Shown here: positions 26,127 to 35,949 of the stretch, in pieces
How the letters are laid out: each line of letters starts with the position of its first letter
Position numbering within the stretch: position 1 is the stretch's first letter
Source of the DNA: Ruminococcus sp. YE71
Lineage (GTDB): Bacteria > Bacillota > Clostridia > Oscillospirales > Ruminococcaceae
Direction: 5' to 3'
DNA: 64,000 nucleotides
Assembly (NCBI RefSeq): GCF_900119155.1
Contig: NZ_FPIR01000001.1
Coordinates: 310,001-374,000, forward strand
The notes under the pieces: generated by a model
Told to the model about the DNA's origin: nothing
The model's input: only the letters and a program-made list of their open reading frames with translations
The model's database searches: none
Made by a program: the position numbers and the translations under genes

Positions 26127-27036
26127 TTATATAGCATATTGTACTGTACAAAGCTTGCCGTTTACCTTCCAGCCTGCAAAATCGTAGCCGTCCAGATAAG
26201 GTGCGCTCGGTACAGTATAATCTGCGGTTGTGTAGGTCTCGGCATAGACCGTTGTGGATGTGATGATGCCGTTGATGTCGACCGACTTGATCGTGATCTC
26301 GGTCCTTGCAAACTCCTCACTGACGGTAACATCTTCATCCAGCATTGTCAGCGTATTGCCGTCAAATGTTCCTGCGCTTGCAGTATATCCCTTGAATGTG
26401 GGATCGGTCGGAGCGATATTGCTGCTAAGTTCAAGCTCCACATTCTCGCCGCTCGCCGCATAGACAATACCATTGTAGAACACGCCTGTTTTGCTGTTTT
26501 CCGCAAGAGCGACCTTCACATTTTCGCCGCCTGAAACGGTCTTGGCAAGCTTGCCGAAGTCTGTGCTGAATTTATTAAGCTCCGTATAATAGCAGTTGGT
26601 TGGCGTAACCTCGCCGTTATGCTTCTGAATAAGGTCGAGATTACCGGTGTTCTGATTGTCACTCGGTACAAACAGACAATTCGTGACATTCTTCGTGCCG
26701 TCTTGATCGCTCCAGCCTAAGAATACGCCCTTTGCGGTTTCGCCGCCTTCCAGCTTGCCTGCAAATACGCAGTTTTCGATATCAATATCGCTGCCGAGAC
26801 CATGACCGAGGATACCGCCGATGTGAGATCCGCCATTAACAGTCGCAGTAGAGATGCAGTTCTCGATCTTGTTGTTTTCACCCCTTGAGAAACCGACGAT
26901 CGCTGCCGCGTGTGTTGTACCCGTGATAGTTCCGGAAACATTCAGGTTCCTGATCGTTGCGCCTTCGATATAGCAGAACGGTGCGGTGCCCTGATTGGTT
27001 TCGTCGGTGATGTCAGCGGTAGCTGAAACAATTGAG
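26127..27036 (-). pseudogene. Internal fragment of a GLUG/InlB-repeat surface protein
   Basis: The minus frame is open from about 27036 to 26127 without a start or signal peptide. It reads IEGATIRNLNVSGTITG, then SHIGGILGHGLGS...IENCVFAGKLEGG (GLUG-type repeats), then YTVPSAPYLDGYDFAGWKVNG, a Listeria-Bacteroides (InlB B) repeat. It stops right after that repeat, without anchor or dockerin. Both ends look broken, so the original was a large secreted surface protein. Confidence 0.65.
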
Positions 27037-27096
27037 GTGATAATAATTGGAACTCTGAAAATCGCTGTTTGTGAGTACGGTTTGGATGAATATGCA

Positions 27097-27130
27097 GATG
27101 AGACCGACTGCTTTCACGATCGGTCTCATC
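27097..27130. terminator. Hairpin terminator
   Basis: GATGAGACCGA pairs perfectly with TCGGTCTCATC across a 12-nt loop, followed by ATACACTTTTTATT. Confidence 0.65.
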
Positions 27131-27313
27131 ATACACTTTTTATTGCACTATTTGGCGTTTACACAGAATTTTGGATCAACTCAAATAATAATCCCGAAGC
27201 CTCGGTATTGTATACAAACCCATTGAACTGCTTGCCGAATATCACGATGACCAGCATCAGTACGATCAGGGTCACGATGCCGATAACGGTGACATCGGCA
27301 TCAAGCTGTTTTT

Positions 27314-27850
27314 TTATCTGTTTTGCTTTTCTTTGTGTGCATCGAGCACTTCTATCAACAGTTGCAGTACGAAGTTTTCACGGTACGCCATACCATAGGC
27401 ATGGTCGCTCTCGGGGATCTTCGCATTTTCCTCAAAGGCGATGTGCGGATCAACAAACACAGGAACGAACCGTTCTGACAGCTCGCCTTCATCATATTCA
27501 GGCTCGGAGACCTCATCGGTCACTTCGCAGAAATAGTAATAGTTATTCTGGATAAAGCACTCGTCTTCGTATTTCAGCGACTTGCGAATGCGGTGGATAT
27601 AGCCCAGCTCATCTATCGTTTCGGGGATAACGTGCAATCCTGTTTCTTCGAGAGTTTCTCGGATAAGAGCATTTTCCCTGCTTTCACCAGGCTCGATACC
27701 TCCGCCCGGTAACTTAAAGTAATTATTTTCAAGACTGTGGATCATAGCAATCCTGCCGTCGGAAATAATTATCGCTCTTGCAGAATGCCGCACCGTCAAA
27801 CGTGTGCAGTTCTCGTAATCATCGCTGTCCATAATATGCAGTAATCTCAT
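27314..27850 (-). CDS. NUDIX hydrolase
   Basis: This 178-residue protein has the full Nudix box GGGIEPGESRENALIRETLEETGL in two parts around residue 55: GGGIEPGES and RETLEETGL. The family hydrolyses nucleoside diphosphates linked to another group. The start ATG at 27850 is best placed relative to AGGAG; two upstream ATG codons are too near or before that site. It stands alone between a decayed region and the SUKH gene. The substrate cannot be read from the sequence. Confidence 0.85.
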   Translation of the reverse strand: MRLLHIMDSDDYENCTRLTVRHSARAIIISDGRIAMIHSLENNYFKLPGGGIEPGESRENALIRETLEETGLHVIPETIDELGYIHRIRKSLKYEDECFIQNNYYYFCEVTDEVSEPEYDEGELSERFVPVFVDPHIAFEENAKIPESDHAYGMAYRENFVLQLLIEVLDAHKEKQNR

Positions 27851-28016
27851 GACCGTCATCACTCCTGTCTGCATTTTGTCAGTACTTTTTCATATTATTA
27901 TACCATACCTCGTCCGCGCCGTCAACAGGCAGACACGGTAATATAGATATTGTTGACGGGATCGTGCATATCGTGGAAACCGCCCCCGATTGTTCGGGAG
28001 CTGTCAGTTATCACGG

Positions 28017-29003
28017 TTATTTTTTCTCCGCCGTTCCCTGCTCCTGCTCTTTCACAAGTATGACCTCTCCGTTTTTCGCTCTGTATACTCTTACTCTGTC
28101 GCCTTCTTTAAAACCATCGGTGTTGGGGTAGCTGTCAGCCTTGCTCTTTTTCAGACGGAAAAAGAGCTTTTTCTTTTCCTGTTCATTTTTTGCTCTGTAG
28201 ATCGGCTCATTCGCTTCCCAGACCACATCTACAGTATCGACATAACTTTCATAAGTTTGCTTACTTTTGGAAATACAGTCTGCAAGACCTCCTATTGTGC
28301 CAAGGAGCCCGAATGCTGCCGGGAAAAATGACAGGACCCACACTAAAGCAATTATGACATTACCCTTAAAAAAATAAAGTACAAAGATCATAAGCAGCCA
28401 GAATGCGGTGAAACCGACTGCCCAAGGCAGAGCGTCCCAGATGATACGATCCAATTCTTTTCTCTGCTCACCTTCTACGGGAGTGAACTGTATCCCTTCA
28501 TAAGGATCAAATTTTTCAATATCTTCATCTATAAGGTTGTCATTATCGCCATACCTTGCAGGGACAAGCATATCGATGAAGGATCCAAAGTCCTTTGCAA
28601 TAAATTCGATCAAATTCAATTCAGGATCGATCCCCACTACCCTGGGTTCTCCTTCATTTCCGCACTCACGATAATCTAAAAAGATCATACATAAGCCGTC
28701 ATCCGAGGGACATACGGGCACGCCGATCTTCGGATAACCTACCCCTTCATTTTCCCAGAAGTCACTTTCATCTTTTCCGATACCGTAAATGCCGTCGATC
28801 AGCCATACCGTGCTTCCGACCCTATTATTTTTTGGGCATCCTCCGTTTTGAACACGCATCAGGGCAATATAGGATTCGGGTAATTTATATCCGATCTCCT
28901 TTTCTATGTCCCGAAGTTTTTCGTCAGAGAAAGACTCAAGTTTAAGATGATCGTATTCACTGCCGCTGTCCCAGAAATCATTCATATCTACATTATCAAA
29001 CAT
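28017..29003 (-). CDS. SUKH (SMI1/KNR4) domain protein with membrane segments
   Basis: The 328-residue protein has an N-terminal SMI1/KNR4 domain (about 15-150: LRDIEKEIGYKLPESYIALMRVQNGG, split here as IEKEIGYKLPESY and LMRVQNGG; then GDDNL-like end). Two membrane helices follow at about 190-240 and a charged C-terminal part. Domains of this type often serve as immunity proteins against polymorphic toxins. No toxin gene is adjacent, but the decayed surface-protein fragments lie just upstream. The start follows GGAGATAAGAAA. Confidence 0.75.
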   Translation of the reverse strand: MFDNVDMNDFWDSGSEYDHLKLESFSDEKLRDIEKEIGYKLPESYIALMRVQNGGCPKNNRVGSTVWLIDGIYGIGKDESDFWENEGVGYPKIGVPVCPSDDGLCMIFLDYRECGNEGEPRVVGIDPELNLIEFIAKDFGSFIDMLVPARYGDNDNLIDEDIEKFDPYEGIQFTPVEGEQRKELDRIIWDALPWAVGFTAFWLLMIFVLYFFKGNVIIALVWVLSFFPAAFGLLGTIGGLADCISKSKQTYESYVDTVDVVWEANEPIYRAKNEQEKKKLFFRLKKSKADSYPNTDGFKEGDRVRVYRAKNGEVILVKEQEQGTAEKK

Positions 29004-29113
29004 TTTCTTATCTCCTAAGGTTTACTTTTGTTCTGTATCGCATATTTGATTTTAGCACTATTTCCGCAGTTTGTCAAGCTCAGACGCCTGCTTCCGCAAA
29101 CAGATAAGAACGA

Positions 29114-29144
29114 TGCCCCGAAGCGCTCTGAACACTTCGGGGCA
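29114..29144 (-). terminator. Terminator of the GH43-CE1 gene
   Basis: A perfect 10-bp stem, TGCCCCGAAG with CTTCGGGGCA, lies 23 bp after the stop codon on the minus strand. Confidence 0.7.
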
Positions 29145-29166
29145 AAGATCTTATTCGGCTGTGATG

Positions 29167-32100
29167 TCACTGTCCTTCATGGAAGAAGTACGGCAGTGCG
29201 TCATAGATATAGTGACGTACCTGCGGCCAGTAGTGAACGTTGCCTGCTGCTTCGAGGAAGTAGAAGTTGCCCTTCGAGAAATCGCTCGTGTAGGTGAAGC
29301 GCTTGGTATCGCTCTTGAGGGAGTTTATCAGCGGCACCATGTTATTGTAGGCGAGGTCTTTCGTTCCCGTTGCGGCAAGGACGAAGTAATCGCGCTTTGA
29401 GTATCCGCTCTTGTCTATCGCATTCTGGATGCCCTGTGCGCCGTCCCAGCAGTGACCGGAGAGCGGCATATAGTACGCGCAGATGTCGAGATTATTGCAG
29501 AGCATCTTCCAGGTCGAGCCGCCGCCCATGGAGAATCCGCCGTAGGCTCTGTGGAAACGGGATGCTTTCAGGCTGTCGATGCTTGTGCTGCCGTTTGCGT
29601 AGGTCGAATACTTGCCTTCCACGTAGGGGATGATGCTGCGGCGCATCTCGTCCCATACATAGCCTGCACCCATGTTGTTATCCGAAGAGGGGCAGCCGTT
29701 GAAGGTCGGCGTAACAACGATCATCGGCTCAATATCGCCGTTTGCGATCATGTTGTCGAGCATTATGTCAATGTCGATACTGCTGTCGTTGAAGCAGGTG
29801 TTTTCATTTTCTCCGCCGCCGTGCATCAGGTAGAACACGTTGTACTTCTTCGACTTGTCGTAGCCGTAGGGGAGATACACGTTCATGGACTTGCTGCCGT
29901 TGATGCCGTTATAGGTCTCCTTGACAACAGTTCCGTGCTTTTCGGGCTGCTTGAAGTAGCTGTCGGGCGCAGCCTTGTACTGAAGGTTCGCGTTGTAGTT
30001 GTACGGTACCTTTTCGGGCTCTGCCACGGGGAATTCCGTGATCTTGCCGCAAAGATACGAGTGGAGCGCGGTCACGTCATTCTCGTCGATAGTTCCGCTG
30101 CGGTCAACATCCGCGTTCTGCTTTACGATCTTGTCGGTGATGCCTTCGGAGATGCCTCTCTTGAGCTTGACAAGGTCAGAGATCGTGATCTCTCCGTCCA
30201 GATCAACGTCGCCTCTTCTGATATCTGCGTCGGTTATGACTGTCGATACAGGTCCGACTATCTTTGTTCCTGCGGGAGCGGCGATGACCTCATCCAGATA
30301 GAAATCGCAGGTCTCCTGAGTGGTCTCAGCCACGAGAACGAGCTTCTCGGCGCCTTTCGGTATAGTAAACGAAGAATTGTAGAGCTGAACGAACTCGCCG
30401 CGTTTCGCCGAATCCTGAGCTATCTTTGCGTAGTTCGCCTCGCCGTTGAGCTCGTACTGGAGGGTGAGCTTGAATTCGGTGGGGTCGGAGCCCTCAAGGT
30501 TTGCAAAGCAGGCGCTGAATGCGTAGCTCTTGCCCGGCACGAATGTGCTTGTGCTGAGCTCTCTCTGACCGCCGTTCCATGCCGAAGTTCTTCCCGAGAA
30601 GAGCATGGATCTTGAGCCCTTGTACTTTGTATCGTAGCTTGTCTCGGCGGTGCATCCGCCGCGTCCCGACCATGTGTCCGAGCCGCTCTCAAAGGTATCG
30701 TGGAACAGATAACTGCTCGTGTCCTCGATCGGTGCGGTGTTCGAGGATATCTCGATATTTGCGCCGACGGGAGCCGCAATGACCTCATCCACGTAGAAAT
30801 CACAGGTCTCCTCGGTAGTCTCGGCGATGAGCACGAGCTCCGACGCACCTGCGGGGATAGTATAGCTCGGGTTGTAGAGCTGGATGAACTTGCCGCGCTT
30901 TGTCGTGCCCTGAGCGATCTTTTCGTAGTAGACCTCATCGTTCACCTTGTACTGGAGAGTGAGCTTGAACTCGGTCGGATCGGAGCCTGTGAGGTTCACG
31001 AAGTCCGCGCTGAACGCATAGCTGTTGCCCGGTACGAATGTCGAGGTGCTGAGCGATTTCATCCCGCCGTGCCATGTGGCAGTCCTGTCCGACAGGAACA
31101 GCGACTTCGAGCCCTTTGTCTTTGCAGAGGTGCTTGTCTCAGCCGTACAGCCGCCGCGTCCCGACCAGCCGTCGGTGCCGCTTTCAAATGTGTCGTGCAT
31201 ATAGTAGCCGTCAGCGTCGGGCTCGACTATCGTAGGTGCGTTCCACTCTGCGCGTTCATAGTCGAAATAGTCAACGTCCACATAGCCGCCCGTAGACTTG
31301 GTGGCGTAGCTGTAGATAGCATTTCTGTAGCCCGTGAAGAGTTTCAGGTCGTAGGTCATGCCGACGGTCGTGCCTATCTTCTTCCACGAGCTGCCGTCAG
31401 TCGAGTAGTAGAAGTTCACCTTGTCGATGTTGTTCGAGACATTGTAGTTAGAATCGACCGTGTTGAACTGGAAATCGGTCTTGAGGTAAACGGTGTTGCC
31501 GCTGAGGGAGACCTCTTCCTGTATCTTGTCGGCGCTGTTCATAACGTCGCTGTTGCCGTAGTTGGCGTTGGTAGCCATGTATATCTTCTTCTCGCCGCTG
31601 TCGGTAACACGCACGCCGACGTTTCCGTAGTTGTACTGGAACGCCGAAAGACCTGCGCAGTCACCCGGCTTCATGTTGGAGACATCCATCTTGATAACGC
31701 CCGAGCAGGACGGACCCTCAGTCCTCATGGTCAGGGTATTTCTCGCGTGGATGATGCTCTTTGCGGTGTAGCCGTTCTTGAGACGCAGCCAGCCGGGTCT
31801 CTCGGTCACCGACCAGTAGCGGTTGTCGGGGTTGTGGTTCCACTGCCATTCGAGCTTCAGCTTGTTGGAGCTGTAGTCGAACTCGTCGTCCTTCGCCAGC
31901 TGTGTGCCCTTATGGCTTCCGGGGATGTCGAGTACAACGGGAGCCTTGCCGTTCACGCCCATCATCGGCCAGCCGTCCTGCCATGTAACGGGCACAAGAA
32001 CGGGGATACGACCCACCGAGCCGTGATCCTGGAACAGCAGTCCGTACCAGTTTCCGTCGGGAGTATCGACGATACCGCCCTGAGCAACGCCCGAGCCATA

Positions 32101-32910
32101 CGTTCCGAGACCCGAATTCAGCACCGTCTTGCCCTCAAAATTGCCGTTAAGGCTCTTGCTTCTGTAGCAGAGCTCTATTCTTCCGCTGTTGCTCGGCCAT
32201 GCGATGAGGAACACGTAGTAGTAGCCGTTTATCTTCTGGATGTGCGAACCCTCGCCTGCGAGGTTATCCAGTCCCGTCTTGATGATGGTGCGTTCGGTCG
32301 CGCCGTTTGCGAAGCCCGTCATCTGGGAGTTGAGCTCCTTGATCTTGATCTCACCGCCGCCGCCGAAAACGAGGTAGTTCCTGCCGTCATCGTCGAAAAG
32401 GAGCGATGCGTCGTGATACATACCGTTGATCTCGCTCTTCGTCCAGTTGCCGCTCTCGATGTCGCTGGTCTTGTAGATGTAGGACTTGCCTGTGCCGTAG
32501 CTTCCGAAGAACACGTAGAAATTGCCGTCGTGATACCTGAGGCTCGCCGCCCACGAACCGTGCGCATAGTCGTGCTGACCGTTCGAGAGGGTCTGCTTTG
32601 CGCCGTCGGCCATGGTGTCGTAGACGTAGGAGCATATCTCCCACGACACGAGGTCTTTCGACTTCATGACGGGCACGCCGGGGTTGAAGAACATGGTGGT
32701 GCTCACCATGTAGTAGGTGTCGCCGACCCTGATGATGTCGGGGTCGGGAACGTCCGCCCATATCACGGGATTTGCGACCTGTCCCGATTCAAGGGCGTTG
32801 GCATGGACAGACGGCATCCCGCCCTGAACGAGTGCAAGACAGGACGCAGCCATCGCTGCCGATGACAGTACTGACAATATTCGTTTCGTTATCGTTTTTG
32901 AACTTGACAT
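29167..32910 (-). CDS. Cellulosomal GH43-CBM22-CBM22-dockerin-CE1 enzyme
   Basis: This 1247-residue secreted protein starts at ATG 32910 behind GGAGGAAG. Order: signal peptide (1-39); GH43 five-blade domain (about 45-350) with DVPDPDII and GEGSH catalytic-type motifs; a concanavalin-like DUF1349-type domain (about 360-560); two near-identical CBM22 domains (about 570-715 and 735-870, both starting with HDTFESG); dockerin (about 895-955, DVDLDGEITISDLVKL and DVDRSGTIDENDV); CE1 esterase (about 975-1247) with GFSMGG and GNVHYW. It probably removes arabinose or xylose units and feruloyl or acetyl groups from xylan while attached to a cohesin scaffold. Confidence 0.9.
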   Translation of the reverse strand: MSSSKTITKRILSVLSSAAMAASCLALVQGGMPSVHANALESGQVANPVIWADVPDPDIIRVGDTYYMVSTTMFFNPGVPVMKSKDLVSWEICSYVYDTMADGAKQTLSNGQHDYAHGSWAASLRYHDGNFYVFFGSYGTGKSYIYKTSDIESGNWTKSEINGMYHDASLLFDDDGRNYLVFGGGGEIKIKELNSQMTGFANGATERTIIKTGLDNLAGEGSHIQKINGYYYVFLIAWPSNSGRIELCYRSKSLNGNFEGKTVLNSGLGTYGSGVAQGGIVDTPDGNWYGLLFQDHGSVGRIPVLVPVTWQDGWPMMGVNGKAPVVLDIPGSHKGTQLAKDDEFDYSSNKLKLEWQWNHNPDNRYWSVTERPGWLRLKNGYTAKSIIHARNTLTMRTEGPSCSGVIKMDVSNMKPGDCAGLSAFQYNYGNVGVRVTDSGEKKIYMATNANYGNSDVMNSADKIQEEVSLSGNTVYLKTDFQFNTVDSNYNVSNNIDKVNFYYSTDGSSWKKIGTTVGMTYDLKLFTGYRNAIYSYATKSTGGYVDVDYFDYERAEWNAPTIVEPDADGYYMHDTFESGTDGWSGRGGCTAETSTSAKTKGSKSLFLSDRTATWHGGMKSLSTSTFVPGNSYAFSADFVNLTGSDPTEFKLTLQYKVNDEVYYEKIAQGTTKRGKFIQLYNPSYTIPAGASELVLIAETTEETCDFYVDEVIAAPVGANIEISSNTAPIEDTSSYLFHDTFESGSDTWSGRGGCTAETSYDTKYKGSRSMLFSGRTSAWNGGQRELSTSTFVPGKSYAFSACFANLEGSDPTEFKLTLQYELNGEANYAKIAQDSAKRGEFVQLYNSSFTIPKGAEKLVLVAETTQETCDFYLDEVIAAPAGTKIVGPVSTVITDADIRRGDVDLDGEITISDLVKLKRGISEGITDKIVKQNADVDRSGTIDENDVTALHSYLCGKITEFPVAEPEKVPYNYNANLQYKAAPDSYFKQPEKHGTVVKETYNGINGSKSMNVYLPYGYDKSKKYNVFYLMHGGGENENTCFNDSSIDIDIMLDNMIANGDIEPMIVVTPTFNGCPSSDNNMGAGYVWDEMRRSIIPYVEGKYSTYANGSTSIDSLKASRFHRAYGGFSMGGGSTWKMLCNNLDICAYYMPLSGHCWDGAQGIQNAIDKSGYSKRDYFVLAATGTKDLAYNNMVPLINSLKSDTKRFTYTSDFSKGNFYFLEAAGNVHYWPQVRHYIYDALPYFFHEGQ

Positions 32911-33035
32911 AACAACTTCCTCCGAACCTTTATATTTCGGGCTGCATCGCCGTGCAGCCTTGAATTTACAGCGTTTTGACCTAAAAATACGCACAAATTT
33001 GTTGAAATTAGTGCATACTATCTTTATTGTTAAAT

Positions 33036-33064
33036 ATTATAGCACAAGCCCCGGATCTTGTCAA
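33036..33064 (-). promoter_or_regulatory. Sigma-A promoter of the GH43-CE1 gene
   Basis: On the minus strand TTGACA (33059-33064), 17 nt, TATAAT (33036-33041), with an extended TGTGC just before the -10 box. The leader to the start codon is about 120 nt. Confidence 0.75.
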
Positions 33065-33620
33065 GTACGATATATAAGTATATAAACTCTGAAAGGTTCG
33101 CAATTTGAGGTTAAAAAAACTTCCTTTTTATGGTAGTTTTGTGAGTTCTGAATAGATAAAGTACAAATATCAACAAAAGTATAACTTAAAAATGTAGTTT
33201 CTTTGTAAAATTTACAAAAGATTCACAAATGAGGGCGCTCTCTGTTACGGATTTGTGACACCCGTGTGGTATAATATTAGTATAAGGATTCTTCACATGA
33301 GTTTTACATCAAGTAAACTATTTGTGAGAAAAGACTATAACCGCCCGCAAAATCCGCCGCAGAATGATACATCTGCACAGTATATTGGGGCAAAAGCGCT
33401 GATATTTTGTGTATCTTTTGTAAACTCTTCGCAGTGTCAAAATGTTCATATCGGACGAACGTGTTAATATCGGATACACGGCCATGAAAGCTGTCACAGC
33501 CACAAACGACAGATCACTTTCACCTCCTTTAAATAATATTCTGGATCGGCAGCCCCTTCGGGGGCTGTTGGTCTTGCTGCCTGCGGGTCTCCCCCAATAT
33601 CACCCGCACTCCCACGGTAA
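33065..33620. other. Intergenic region with a lone plus-strand promoter
   Basis: About 555 bp without a supported gene. TGTGGTATAAT at 33265-33275 on the plus strand is a good extended -10 box. A GC hairpin CAGCCCC/GGGGCTG lies at 33550-33567. Together they could frame a small RNA of about 290 nt, but no conserved ORF with a ribosome binding site was found. On the minus strand AAAGGAGGTGAAA occurs near 33516-33528, followed by a short hydrophobic frame without a clear start. Confidence 0.35.
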
Positions 33621-33654
33621 AAAAGCCGGCAGTTCAAAAAAACTGTCGGCTTTT
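33621..33654. terminator. Terminator after the U32-like gene
   Basis: AAAAGCCGGCAGTT pairs with AACTGTCGGCTTTT (one G-T pair) around six A residues. It lies 12 bp after the stop of the minus-strand gene. Confidence 0.75.
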
Positions 33655-33665
33655 GCTGTCATGTG

Positions 33666-34622
33666 TTACTCTGCGAGGTCTATCACGCCGTTTGCGCGGA
33701 GCTGCCTGAGGAAGGTGAACCTTGCGATGTCCTTGCATTCGGGCTTTATCATGTAGTACATATAGTGTTCGAGCAGGTTGAAGGTCTCGTAAGTTCTGCC
33801 CTCTATCTTGAAGTGGCTGAATCCCATGGGGACGTATTTGTTCCAGATGTCATCGGGGGAGATGTGCGTGCTGAGCTGCTGGATGTCAAATACAGTCCTG
33901 TTGACGCTGGGACATTTGTCGAACATCGCACCCTGCGGGAACTGCTTATTGAGCATTTCGGGAGTAAAGTTGGTATTCGGGTGCTTTCTCACGTAGTTAG
34001 CTATCTCTATCTGCTGTGAGCCGATTATCCTGTAGTGCTCGGAGCGTCTTTCGCAGGCTGGGTCACAGCACGCATTCACGAGCAGCTCGCACTTGTCCTT
34101 GTCGGGTATCTTTTCGAGAATATCGAACTTATTGTTCAGATCGTAGTCGATGACCACCAGATGATAGTCCTTTTCGAGCTCGGAATACAGAGCCTCGGGG
34201 TCGGTGAGACGCTTGCAGGTCGAGCTTGTCAGCTTGTACTTCGGGTAGGTCTTTCTGATATGCTCCTCAAGATACGGCGAAAATACGATAGCCTCGTTCA
34301 GACCGTTGTCCGCGATCGTCATCACCCTGTTGCAGAAATCGTCGTATATGTGCTTTTTCTCCAGCACGGGGTTGGTGAAAGTGAATCTGAGGGGGATGCC
34401 CCTCTCGTTGAAAGACTCGGTAACGGTCTTTATATAGTCCCTGTCACAGTAACCGCCGCACAGTCTGCCGCCATTCCACAGCGAAGGCGGAAAACATCCG
34501 TAGACGGAAGCGATCTCCACACCCTCACGGAAATACTGCGGACACCGTTTCAGCATCTCCGCAAAGACCAGATTGAATCTGAAATGTCCGGCAAAATCCG
34601 GCAAATGAAACCGTACTCTCAT
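33666..34622 (-). CDS. Conserved protein, possibly U32-peptidase-like
   Basis: This 318-residue soluble protein starts at ATG 34622 behind GAGGATATTATT. It begins MRVRFHLPDFAG and has alternating alpha/beta segments consistent with a TIM-barrel-like fold. The segment LLVNACCDPACERRSEHY resembles the cysteine-rich NEVCxPxCPxRxxH motif of U32/UbiU proteins, which can bind an iron-sulfur cluster. The closing part carries another Cys (KPECKDI). A catalytic role is not established. It is monocistronic. Confidence 0.5.
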   Translation of the reverse strand: MRVRFHLPDFAGHFRFNLVFAEMLKRCPQYFREGVEIASVYGCFPPSLWNGGRLCGGYCDRDYIKTVTESFNERGIPLRFTFTNPVLEKKHIYDDFCNRVMTIADNGLNEAIVFSPYLEEHIRKTYPKYKLTSSTCKRLTDPEALYSELEKDYHLVVIDYDLNNKFDILEKIPDKDKCELLVNACCDPACERRSEHYRIIGSQQIEIANYVRKHPNTNFTPEMLNKQFPQGAMFDKCPSVNRTVFDIQQLSTHISPDDIWNKYVPMGFSHFKIEGRTYETFNLLEHYMYYMIKPECKDIARFTFLRQLRANGVIDLAE

Positions 34623-34831
34623 AATAATATCCTCTTTCGTCTTTTGTGCGGGACGCTGTCCTGTGCTCTTTCGGGCGGATAGCATCACTCGTCATAATTA
34701 ATAGTATAGCCGAAACAGAAGGGTTTGTCAACCGTTTACCGAAAATATTCCCGCGGGCGGCGCAAAGCGAAAAAAACGAATTGCGACAAAAATAGTGACA
34801 AATGTAACTGCATAAAGTGACAGATGACATC

Positions 34832-34860
34832 TTGCGCTCACTCCGAAAGTGTGGTATAAT
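34832..34860 (+). promoter_or_regulatory. Promoter of the four-helix membrane protein gene
   Basis: TTGCGC (34832-34837), 17 nt, TATAAT (34855-34860), with TGTGG before the -10 box. The expected transcript start is only about 15-25 nt before the coding region. Confidence 0.65.
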
Positions 34861-34880
34861 CACATCATAGAAAGAAAGGA

Positions 34881-35354
34881 GTGACCGACACGAAAAAGTT
34901 CGGCGCAAAAAACGTATCAATCATCATCTCAATCATTCTTGGAGCAAGCGGTATAATATATAATTCGCTTCTCACAGAAGAAACTGCGTTCTCGGTTCCC
35001 GCAAAGGTGATCTCCGCAGTTGCACTGGTCTATGCGGCAGTAATGCTCATCTGCAACATGGTACACCTCATTTCCGTAAAGAGCAGCCCCGACAAGGCAT
35101 CGGCAGAGGCTAAGGAAAACAAGGCATTCAAGACACTTCTGGCTGTTTCCTTCCTGCCCGTCACCGTACTGCTCGGCGTGAGCATCTACGCTATGTTCAG
35201 CGGCGTTCCCGCAGGACACTTCGGCGACCTCGAAGCATTCAACGCATCCTTCGTTTACTGGGGATTCGCAATGTGTGCTATCCCTGTTCTTCCCGCAGCA
35301 CTGATCTATCAGGGCGTATACCTCGCAAAGAAGCTCAGCGCAAAAATGGGCTGA
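34881..35354 (+). CDS. Small four-helix membrane protein, unknown function
   Basis: The frame gives about 154-157 residues with four hydrophobic helices (near residues 12-28, 40-62, 85-108 and 124-146). No family was recognised. Start choice is odd: GTG at 34881 overlaps the AAAGGAG ribosome binding site (34875-34881), while ACG at 34890 has ideal spacing (8 nt) but is a rare start. A mutated ATG (to ACG) would explain this. It stands alone before a fold-back repeat. Confidence 0.55.
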   Translation: MTDTKKFGAKNVSIIISIILGASGIIYNSLLTEETAFSVPAKVISAVALVYAAVMLICNMVHLISVKSSPDKASAEAKENKAFKTLLAVSFLPVTVLLGVSIYAMFSGVPAGHFGDLEAFNASFVYWGFAMCAIPVLPAALIYQGVYLAKKLSAKMG

Positions 35355-35490
35355 CAGAGAAAAAGCTATCTACACAGCTGCCGAAAGACAGCAGATTCAT
35401 CTACAATAGAACAAAGAAAACAGTCACGGTAGGAGCTTCATACAGCCCCTACCGCTGCTGTTTTTCGCGGAGATCAGCGTGCGGAGATCA

Positions 35491-35857
35491 GCTGGGGGAA
35501 AACCTTTTGAAAAAGGGTTATCCCCCAGACCCCCTTCCTAAAACTTTTAATACTTTTTGGCAAGGGGTGTTGAGCCACTATAGATAGTCTTGACTTAAAT
35601 GTTTGTAGTTCTCTTTATTAATAGTATACCCCTTGCCAAAAAGACGTTCATAAGTGCATAACGCTTCATTCAGCGATTCGGACTTAGTCGAGCGGTGGTA
35701 TCAAGCCCACCCACCCTACATATCTAACCGACAGTCAGACGGTATCTCTTGAAGCGGCAAGAGCCTATCTTCCCTAACACAACCAACTGACAACATATTA
35801 AAAGTCTTTGGAAGGGGGTCTGGGGGAGAACCTTTCTTCAGAAAGGTTTCCCCCAGC
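35491..35857. repeat. Fold-back element copy A (about 367 bp)
   Basis: The ends are inverted repeats: left GCTGGGGGAAAACC...ATCCCCCAGACCCCCTTCC, then AAAACTTTTAATACTTTTT; right the complement, TATTAAAAGTCTTTGGAAGG, then GGGTCTGGGGGAGAACC...GTTTCCCCCAGC. The inner part shows no ORF. Copy B at 50663-51016 has the same arms, but its inner segment is in the opposite orientation (CTTGCCAAAAAGACGTTCAT here, its complement there). No transposase is present. Confidence 0.75.
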
Positions 35858-35949
35858 AAAACCCGCAAAAAAAATAAAAAAATTTTTGAAACCGTGAAAC
35901 TTTTTTTGGCTTTTTTCAGACTATTATTATGAAAGGAGGCGATGAGGCC

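Noticed and set aside
30700-32865. Long plus-strand open frame (721 codons) opposite the GH43-CE1 gene
   Set aside because: It mirrors codon usage of the true gene, has no ribosome binding site, and its product is of low complexity (many Val/Ala/Arg). The same holds for frames at 51239-53329, 54979-57354, 41564-43003 and 29452-30615.
33255-33503. Short frames on both strands near a lone promoter
   Set aside because: No ribosome binding site fits the plus-strand frame. The minus-strand AAAGGAGGTGAAA recalls small holin-like toxins, but no proper start codon follows in the hydrophobic frame.
34881-34883. GTG as the certain start of the small membrane protein
   Set aside because: It overlaps the ribosome binding site; the start remains open and is reported as a finding instead.
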